10,335 nt of DNA from Leptolyngbyaceae cyanobacterium CSSed165cm_216 (GTDB taxonomy: Bacteria > Cyanobacteriota > Cyanobacteriia > Phormidesmidales > Phormidesmidaceae): positions 1 to 10,335 of the forward strand of contig SLIY01000022.1 in NCBI GenBank assembly GCA_007135385.1, given 5' to 3'. Shown in pieces: positions 6,342-10,335 of the stretch. The notes under the pieces are model-generated. The model was not told the origin of the DNA and made no database searches. It saw only the letters and a list, made by a program, of their open reading frames with translations. Position numbers and translations under genes: made by a program. Each line of letters opens with the position of its first letter. Position 1 is the first letter of the stretch.

Positions 6342-6944
6342 ATGATACGCAAGTTTCTGGCCGTTATTCTGTGTGCGATTTTATCTCTGGTACTGGTTGC
6401 CAGCCCAGTTCAGGCAAAGCCTTTCTTTTTACCCTGGTTTAATGATTTAGATCTGACCGAAGACCAACAGGCCTATATTGATGATTTGGCATCAAAGTAT
6501 GTGCCTGAAATTGAAAGCATTCTATTTCCTGAGCAGCAGGAAAAGTTTGAAGCTGCCATTCAAGATGGTTATAGCTTGCGTAAGGCCTTTAAGTCTATGG
6601 CTTTGACATTAGAACAAAAGTCAGAGTTGTCTGCCGCCATGAAGTCTCTACCTAAAGGGGAGTTGTTTGCCACCCTTACCCCTGAGCAAAAGAAGGAAGT
6701 CTTCATGAAGAAGAAAGAAATGTTTATGCCAACAGCCGAGGAAATTACCGAGAAAATCAAGGCTGGCATGGAAGCCAAGAAAGCGTTTGCCCCCGATGCC
6801 CCAGGGGCAGAAATGGCTCCTACAGCGGAGGAAATTGGCGAAAAGATCAAGTTAGGGTTTGAGAAGAAAAAGGAATTTATGCCCAGCATGGAGGAGATCA
6901 AGGCCAAGATTACTGAAACGATGGAAAGTCTCGACGATGACTAG
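6342..6944 (+). CDS. Exported LTxxQ-motif protein, Spy/CpxP-like
   Basis: This is a 200-residue helical periplasmic protein. Residues 1-25 are a clear signal peptide (MIRKF, hydrophobic LAVILCAILSLVLVA, cut after VQA). The mature part contains Spy/CpxP-style motifs: LDLTEDQQAYIDDLA (36-50), MALTLEQKSEL (86-96) and ATLTPEQKKEV (110-120). In Spy and CpxP such motifs shape a curved helical dimer that holds unfolded envelope proteins and answers envelope or metal stress; a chaperone role here is inference. Residues 130-200 are three diverged units of about 20 residues, beginning PTAEEITEKIK, PTAEEIGEKIK and PSMEEIKAKIT, separated by an Ala/Pro linker, highly charged and likely amphipathic helices. 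AAGGAG at 6325-6330 sits 11 bases before the ATG. The protein has no cysteine after cleavage. An inverted repeat follows the stop. Similar proteins are usually annotated only as hypothetical in cyanobacteria. Confidence 0.75.
   Translation: MIRKFLAVILCAILSLVLVASPVQAKPFFLPWFNDLDLTEDQQAYIDDLASKYVPEIESILFPEQQEKFEAAIQDGYSLRKAFKSMALTLEQKSELSAAMKSLPKGELFATLTPEQKKEVFMKKKEMFMPTAEEITEKIKAGMEAKKAFAPDAPGAEMAPTAEEIGEKIKLGFEKKKEFMPSMEEIKAKITETMESLDDD
6729..6941 (+). repeat. Three diverged 60-bp coding repeats
   Basis: Units start at 6729, 6819 and 6882 and encode Pro-(Thr/Ser)-x-Glu-Glu-Ile-x-x-Lys-Ile helices with Lys-rich ends. Units one and two are very similar (PTAEEI-x-EKIK in both); unit three is more diverged and forms the acidic C-terminus. 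They suggest growth by internal duplication. Confidence 0.75.
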
Positions 6945-6977
6945 TTGTTTTGAGCGGCACATTGCGGCTTAAAACGA
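6945..6977 (+). terminator. Inverted repeat directly after the LTxxQ gene
   Basis: GTTTTGAGC (6947-6955) pairs with GCTTAAAAC (6967-6975), a 9-bp stem with one G-U pair, extendable by two more pairs outward, with an 11-base loop. It starts immediately after the stop codon. No T tract follows, although the stem itself is flanked by T- and A-rich arms. It is probably a transcript-end structure. Confidence 0.5.
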
Positions 6978-7003
6978 ATACCTGGGAGCTTTGATCGAGG
7001 GGA

Positions 7004-7023
7004 TAGGGCCACGTAGGGCCATG
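7004..7023. repeat. 10-bp near-perfect tandem repeat
   Basis: TAGGGCCACG is followed directly by TAGGGCCATG, one mismatch. It lies in the 219-base gap between the LTxxQ gene and the Uma2 fragment, where I see no other gene. A small hairpin built on GGATATCTATATCC lies at 7061-7074. Confidence 0.5.
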
Positions 7024-7163
7024 TACGCAGAGTCGAGCCTTTGGCGCTATGCTCCCTATGGGATATCTATATCCATCCCCTCGGCAAGACTGGCTCACTC
7101 AAGCCTTCCATTGGCAGAGTACAATAGCTTCAAGGCTCGGCCCGCAAGCCTCGGAAGCCACGG

Positions 7164-7346
7164 ATGACCCTTTCAACGACCCATCAGCACCCTGCGGCGA
7201 TCAAGTCCTATCGGTGGATGATTGACCGCTACCATCGGGCTGTGCAAGCTGGTTTGTTTGAGGGGCAACCCCTGGAATTACTGAACGGAGAGCTAATTGA
7301 GATGGCTCCAGAAGGCATCCCCCATGCCGGATCGAGACAGGGTTAA
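7164..7346 (+). pseudogene. Truncated Uma2 family (DUF820) endonuclease-like gene
   Basis: The frame encodes 60 residues matching only the N-terminus of Uma2 proteins, a PD-(D/E)XK-fold family greatly expanded in cyanobacteria and usually about 180-210 residues long. The family pattern is visible as YRWMIDRYHRAVQAGLF (16-32), LELLNGELIEMAPEG (38-52) and IPHA (53-56). After that the likeness stops and a stop codon follows at once (GSRQG, then TAA). The region with the catalytic acidic and lysine residues is absent, so no nuclease activity is expected. The break coincides with the end of the convergent minus-strand gene: the two stop codons overlap in the sequence TTAA. This points to a deletion or rearrangement junction near 7330. 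No convincing Shine-Dalgarno precedes the ATG. Confidence 0.8.
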
Positions 7347-8383
7347 TCGTCAGCAAAAAGCAGGTCGTCTAACTCGGGCATGCCCAGCTGCATCTTGGCC
7401 TTACCGCTAATGGTCTTAACCGGCAGCATCAGATGGTCAGGATCGTCATCGCCAAACCCCTCCTGCAAAAACTGGGGCAGGTAACCTAAGATTCCAGACA
7501 AAGCACCCTCCAGCCATAACAGATCTTTTAGGGAAGGCGGTTTGAGCTGTCCATCGGGGGTGGTGCGACCAAAGACCGGATAGGCCTGCTCATTGACCAC
7601 GGGCCAGTCGTATTGCAGAATTGCGTCTAGGTCATCAAAGCTCATGGCCATCGGCTCTTCAAAGAACAGAACCAGCCAGGAGGCTCGCTGCATCAACTCC
7701 CACTGGGGTAAATCTTGGCGGAATGTCAGCCGCAGGCCTTCGACGTGGTCGTAGACCGATAGGCCAAAGATTTCTCCACCACTGCCCATAACAATCCCAT
7801 ACCGAGGATCGCTCTTCGGCGGATAGGCGATCACCATCGGGTCGTGATCCCCCAACCATTGCCAGGGAGCCGCCTTGTAGTACTCTGCGGCTAGTTCGTA
7901 GAGGTGTTGCACCAGAGGGGGCGTTACCCCAGTGACAGAGAGCAGGCCAGGAATCGGATCTCTGTCCGTAAACCCCCGCTCTAAAAACTGCCGGGTCCGG
8001 CCTAGGGTAGGTAAGCTGGCCCGATGTTCACAGCGAATTTCTAGCTCTGCCAGAGTGGGGGCCAACGCTGAGACCATCTCAGCGTTGGCCAGGTATACGA
8101 CTTGAGGCCGGCGCGGTCGTCCGGCCATCAGCCCAGGACGAATCATGGTCCGCAGCAGGGTTTCCAGCATTTGATCGGCATCGGGGCACTGCTGTTGGTT
8201 TTTACTAAATAACGCCTGCCCTGCTGTACTGACCACCAAGAATAGATAAGGCCGATAGGCCGCACCCCGCTTCGGTGTAATCCAGAACCGCCCCAGGGGG
8301 CTGGCGAACTCCCAGATTTCGTCTGTTTGGCGCAGGCATTTGGCTTTGGTTAACAGTGACTTTACTTGCGATTTAGCCGCCAT
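7343..8383 (-). CDS. Cyanobacterial protein of unknown function, DUF6930/DUF7309-like
   Basis: This is a soluble protein of 346 residues without signal peptide or membrane segment. Residues about 20-135 (DEIWEFASPLGRFWI, RPYLFLVVST, RPRRPQVVYLAN, LPTLGRTRQFL) resemble the DUF6930 type found in cyanobacteria. Residues 157-265 resemble DUF7309, the region found in front of pRiA4b ORF-3-like domains: LVQHLYELAAEYYKAAPWQW with LGDHDPMVIA, RYGIVMGSGGEIFGLSVYDH and a later WLVLFFE. The last 80 residues are acidic (EGFGDDDPDH, PELDDLLFADD). Names are from memory of the sequence pattern. No function is known. I prefer the ATG at 8383, which has a G-rich GGGGGG-TCT leader; a GTG at 8401 would add six residues but has no ribosome binding site. 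A possible extended -10 and hairpin lie upstream. It converges on the truncated Uma2 gene with a 4-base stop overlap. Confidence 0.75.
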   Translation of the reverse strand: MAAKSQVKSLLTKAKCLRQTDEIWEFASPLGRFWITPKRGAAYRPYLFLVVSTAGQALFSKNQQQCPDADQMLETLLRTMIRPGLMAGRPRRPQVVYLANAEMVSALAPTLAELEIRCEHRASLPTLGRTRQFLERGFTDRDPIPGLLSVTGVTPPLVQHLYELAAEYYKAAPWQWLGDHDPMVIAYPPKSDPRYGIVMGSGGEIFGLSVYDHVEGLRLTFRQDLPQWELMQRASWLVLFFEEPMAMSFDDLDAILQYDWPVVNEQAYPVFGRTTPDGQLKPPSLKDLLWLEGALSGILGYLPQFLQEGFGDDDPDHLMLPVKTISGKAKMQLGMPELDDLLFADD

Positions 8384-8415
8384 AGACCCCCCGTTCGCCA
8401 CAGAACTAACGTTTT

Positions 8416-8432
8416 GGCTGATTGTTTCAGCC
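8416..8432. promoter_or_regulatory. Perfect inverted repeat overlapping a likely promoter of the DUF6930-like gene
   Basis: GGCTGA-TTGTT-TCAGCC is a 6-bp perfect dyad about 33 bases upstream of the ATG at 8383. On the minus strand TGC-TATAGG (ending at 8431) looks like an extended -10 box, which would place transcription start inside the dyad. The position suits an operator or a 5' UTR hairpin. I did not find a convincing -35 box. Confidence 0.4.
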
Positions 8433-8488
8433 TATAGCAGATCGAGCGGTGTCAGCTGCACCATAGTGTTTTAACAGCGGGAAATATG

Positions 8489-8530
8489 AAAAAAAGTCCC
8501 CTTGGGTGACACTTCATTACTACTTGGGGA
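8489..8530 (-). terminator. Possible minus-strand terminator between the 37-residue ORF and the DUF6930-like gene
   Basis: On the minus strand TCCCC (8530-8526) can pair with GGGGA (8501-8497), and C plus seven T follow (8496, then 8495-8489). The loop is long (24 bases) and may contain a smaller hairpin (CACCC/GGGG). If real, it would end transcripts arriving from the pentapeptide-repeat gene at 8802 and shield the DUF6930-like promoter. Confidence 0.35.
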
Positions 8531-8552
8531 TGCTTTCAGCCTTTAGTGCCAC

Positions 8553-8558
8553 TATAAA
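8553..8558 (+). promoter_or_regulatory. Candidate -10 box for the 37-residue ORF
   Basis: TATAAA lies about 43 bases before the ATG at 8601. The -35 region is poor (TGCTTT at 8531-8536 with 16-base spacing), so only the -10 half is suggestive. Confidence 0.35.
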
Positions 8559-8585
8559 AGTGAGGAGGCCATTCCCTCGACACCC

Positions 8586-8596
8586 TTGGAGGTGAG
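8586..8596 (+). promoter_or_regulatory. Strong ribosome binding site of the 37-residue ORF
   Basis: TTGGAGGTGAG matches the anti-Shine-Dalgarno over GGAGGTGA and lies four bases before the ATG at 8601, or about seven counted from the GGAGG core. Such a match is unusual in this window, where several genes have none, and it is the main support for translation of this short frame. Confidence 0.65.
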
Positions 8597-8600
8597 TCCT

Positions 8601-8714
8601 ATGAAACACGCCACTACATTCCCTGACCAATATCGAGATCTGCTGATTGCGGCGCTGGCGGTATTGCTGACCCTGTTGCTGTGGGCTGTGGTGTTTGCCC
8701 CTGCTGCTGTCTAG
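8601..8714 (+). CDS. 37-residue single-pass membrane protein
   Basis: The frame from ATG 8601 to TAG 8712-8714 encodes MKHATTFPDQYRDLL, then a continuous hydrophobic segment (IAALAVLLTLLLWAVVFA) and a short PAAV end. The hydrophobic span of about 20 residues (residues 14-33) fits one transmembrane helix with a polar N-terminal arm of about 13 residues. TTGGAGGTGAG at 8586-8596 gives one of the best Shine-Dalgarno matches in the window, four to seven bases before the start depending on register, and a TATAAA box lies further upstream. It does not match any small photosystem, cytochrome or NDH subunit I remember, so no function is assigned. Too short for most gene finders. A weak hairpin (CAGATG 8735-8740 / CATCTG 8754-8759) follows. 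The hydrophobic composition and ribosome binding site argue for a real gene; conservation would decide. Confidence 0.65.
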   Translation: MKHATTFPDQYRDLLIAALAVLLTLLLWAVVFAPAAV

Positions 8715-8734
8715 CGAATCTTAAGGCCTTCCCG

Positions 8735-8759
8735 CAGATGTAACACGATTGGGCATCTG
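8735..8759. terminator. Weak hairpin between convergent genes
   Basis: CAGATG (8735-8740) and CATCTG (8754-8759) can form a 6-bp stem with a 13-base loop between the small membrane gene and the pentapeptide gene. There is no T tract on either side, so this is only a candidate transcript-end structure. Confidence 0.2.
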
Positions 8760-8801
8760 GCTCATCTGATGGGCACGCAAGCGTTGTCTGTCTTAGCTAA
8801 G

Positions 8802-10118
8802 TTACAGGTTTCCCTGGATGGCCTCTCGGGCTAGGCCAATTTTCTCCCCCAGCTCAAACACATGGTCAGTGAATTCGTTGACGTTGCCCGCAAAGGTAGC
8901 GGTTCCACTGGCCAGGGTGGCGGCTGCCGTCCCTGCCGCGATCAGCCGTCGCAGGCGCTTGCCGATGCGCTTTGGCGATTGCTTGTCAGTCTGGCTGAGA
9001 TCGCCTTCCAGGTCATCTAGCTCCATGAGCACGTCGTCTTTTTGCTCCGGGGGAAAAGTCTGGGCCGATGCCCGCAGGGCGGCGATCAGCTGGCTGATGG
9101 CTTCATTATTTTGGTTGATGTAAGCGGTCATTTGCCCCTGGTTGCTGCCTGCCACATTGCCCACTGGGCCGTGGAAGGTTTGAGAAATGGAGTCTTTTTC
9201 AGCCATGGTTTGCACGATGTGAAGGAGCGAGGACTGGGTTTGCCGATGATGAGCAATTTCTTCCGATTGTAGGCGCAGTCGCTCTTGATACTGTGCTTCT
9301 AGGGCGGCGAGTTGGTGGGCGTAGCGCTGCTTTACCTCTGTCTCAATGGCGGCTTTATCGGCCTCGGCATTAACCTCTAACCGCACGACAAAGGCATCGC
9401 CCTTGCGCTCCATGCCTTGAATTGAAATATCTTCGCCGGGGCAACTGGTTCGCAGGTCTTGAAAAGCTTGGAAAAAGGCTTGCCAGTCGATGCCCTCGGT
9501 GAAGGTGATAGGAATAGTTTCTAGAGCACTGGCAATGACTTGAAATAGTTGGGTGAACTCACCTGGGGCAAAGGTGCTTTCAGGGTCTACAGGAAGGCGA
9601 CCTAAGAACTCATACTCCATATCGTCATAAGTGCGAAAAATATAGTCACATTTGACGTCTTCGAGGATGGTTGAACTGCCAATTTGCCAGTCGGCTATGC
9701 AGGCACCCGTAAGTGTTGCTTGGGTGAAATCGGTATAGAGAACCTGAGATTCATCGAGGTTAGCGTCGCTGAGGTTGGCGCAGTTAAGGTTAGCGTAGCT
9801 AAGGTCGGCACCGTGAAGGTGGGCAGAACTAAAATCAGCAGAGTTAAGGTCAGCAAAACTAAGGTTGACGTAGCTGAGATCAGCAGAGCAGAGATCAGCA
9901 GAGCAGAGTTTTGCAGAGGCAAGTTTTGCAGAGCGGAGCCGGGCTTTGTTGAGGTTAGCTGACCTAAGATCAGCTAATCTAAGATCCGCCTGACTGAGGT
10001 CAGCTTGACTGAGATCGGCTTGACTGAGGTCTATGTCAACTTCGAAGTGTTCTTCTCTCCAAGCATTCCAGACCTTACTCCCTTGCTTTAGCAAAGCGAC
10101 CTGTTCTTCATTTGCCAT
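8802..10118 (-). CDS. Pentapeptide-repeat protein with coiled coil and hydrophobic C-terminus
   Basis: This 438-residue protein has several parts. Residues 1-28 form a short leader (VALLKQGSKVWNAWREEH) typical before pentapeptide domains. Residues 31-145 hold 23 consecutive five-residue units with Leu/Phe/Val/Ile at every fifth position (LSQAD, LRSAN, LCSAD, LSYAN), expected to fold as a right-handed quadrilateral beta helix. Residues 160-255 form a globular domain (FAPGEFTQLFQ, GIDWQAFFQAF, MERKGDAFVVRLEV) that recurs behind pentapeptides in cyanobacterial proteins. Residues about 255-300 are a coiled coil (YAHQLAALEAQYQERLRLQS). Residues 312-335 carry a Gly/Asn-rich patch (FHGPVGNVAGSNQGQ), and residues 387-411 a basic stretch followed by an Ala/Gly/Thr-rich hydrophobic segment (GKRLRRLIAAG, then TLASGTATFAG). 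The ATG at 10118 has no Shine-Dalgarno. Function is unknown; a scaffold or conflict-effector role is conjecture. Confidence 0.85.
   Translation of the reverse strand: MANEEQVALLKQGSKVWNAWREEHFEVDIDLSQADLSQADLSQADLRLADLRSANLNKARLRSAKLASAKLCSADLCSADLSYVNLSFADLNSADFSSAHLHGADLSYANLNCANLSDANLDESQVLYTDFTQATLTGACIADWQIGSSTILEDVKCDYIFRTYDDMEYEFLGRLPVDPESTFAPGEFTQLFQVIASALETIPITFTEGIDWQAFFQAFQDLRTSCPGEDISIQGMERKGDAFVVRLEVNAEADKAAIETEVKQRYAHQLAALEAQYQERLRLQSEEIAHHRQTQSSLLHIVQTMAEKDSISQTFHGPVGNVAGSNQGQMTAYINQNNEAISQLIAALRASAQTFPPEQKDDVLMELDDLEGDLSQTDKQSPKRIGKRLRRLIAAGTAAATLASGTATFAGNVNEFTDHVFELGEKIGLAREAIQGNL
9684..10028 (-). repeat. 15-bp periodic coding repeat (pentapeptide array)
   Basis: The DNA repeats with a 15-base period, seen on the plus strand as GATCGGCTTGACTGAG-like units. 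Units nearest the N-terminus are almost identical (LSQAD three times), and units further in diverge. LCSAD is also doubled. Recent slippage at the N-terminal end is likely. Confidence 0.9.
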
Positions 10119-10335
10119 CGCCGTTGGGCCTACATCGTCACTTCACCCTAGACTACGTGCTGTCGCTCATCCGTTCCGTATCGTTTTTGTAGCCGAGGGT
10201 TAAATTCTTGCTTATGGGCACCTCGATTAATTGTTTTTTGGGTTAGTTAGGATCTCAAATGAGACGACCCCGGCAGGACAGTTGACTTCATTATGCCGGT
10301 AGGCTGTGAGCGATTACCCCAATCGTGCTTCACGA
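10119..10335. other. Right edge, no supported gene
   Basis: These 217 bases should contain the promoter of the pentapeptide-repeat gene, but I could not pick a convincing -35/-10 pair. A small dyad TCTCA-AA-TGAGA lies at 10253-10264. No tRNA or ORF of useful length was seen. Confidence 0.4.

Noticed and set aside
6569..6907. 112-codon minus-strand frame opposite the LTxxQ gene
   Set aside because: It mirrors the repetitive Lys/Glu codons of the real gene, and its hydrophobic look comes from reading those codons in antisense.
6910..7098. 62-codon minus-strand frame between the LTxxQ and Uma2 genes
   Set aside because: No family resemblance, no ribosome binding site, and it overlaps the end of the LTxxQ gene and its inverted repeat.
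9684..9962. CRISPR-like or satellite array suggested by regular short repeats
   Set aside because: The period is 15 bases with no spacers, and it translates as pentapeptide repeats in one long frame.
10190..10230. tRNA T-arm-like GAGGGTTAAATTC
   Set aside because: No matching acceptor, D or anticodon arms are present around it.

Overview
The window looks like cyanobacterial chromosome. The evidence is an SLH-domain outer-membrane porin of the SomA/SomB type, a 23-unit pentapeptide-repeat protein with a downstream domain common in cyanobacteria, a truncated Uma2 (DUF820) gene, a DUF6930/DUF7309-like protein, and four exact copies of the cyanobacterial HIP1 octamer GCGATCGC (at 1453, 3142, 4927 and 5789). 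The genus cannot be fixed from this; a filamentous Leptolyngbya/Nodosilinea-like organism is a guess.

Left part (1-3827, minus strand). The OprB-type porin (215-2182) is followed by a clear intrinsic terminator. Upstream of it on the same strand is an NCS2 nucleobase transporter (2388-3827) with the QN-x-G signature of xanthine/urate permeases. Porin and permease could together carry small solutes across the outer and then the inner membrane, but a weak terminator between them suggests separate transcription.

Middle part (3828-6976). A 592-base gene-poor divergent region carries a CTGTATACAG palindrome, a short tandem repeat and a TAGTG-T-CACTA dyad. Then come three plus-strand genes: an exported protein with two ABM-like ferredoxin-fold domains, a YoaK/DUF1275 membrane protein, and an exported Spy/CpxP-like LTxxQ protein. 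All three act at or beyond the inner membrane. The two later genes each have a perfect 12-base tandem direct repeat directly upstream.

Right part (6977-10335). A truncated Uma2 fragment runs into the 3' end of a minus-strand DUF6930/DUF7309-like gene, and the two share the overlapping stop TTAA. Next is a 37-residue single-pass membrane protein gene with a strong Shine-Dalgarno site (8601-8714). Last is a minus-strand gene combining pentapeptide repeats, a coiled coil and a hydrophobic C-terminus. A possible minus-strand terminator at 8489-8530 would let the pentapeptide transcript run antisense across the small gene.

No complete mobile element, CRISPR array, tRNA or rRNA was seen. Nothing here is clearly a new multi-gene system. 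The best leads are the 37-residue ORF with its antisense arrangement, the exported tandem-ABM protein with its envelope-protein neighbours, and the duplicated motifs in front of two of those genes.
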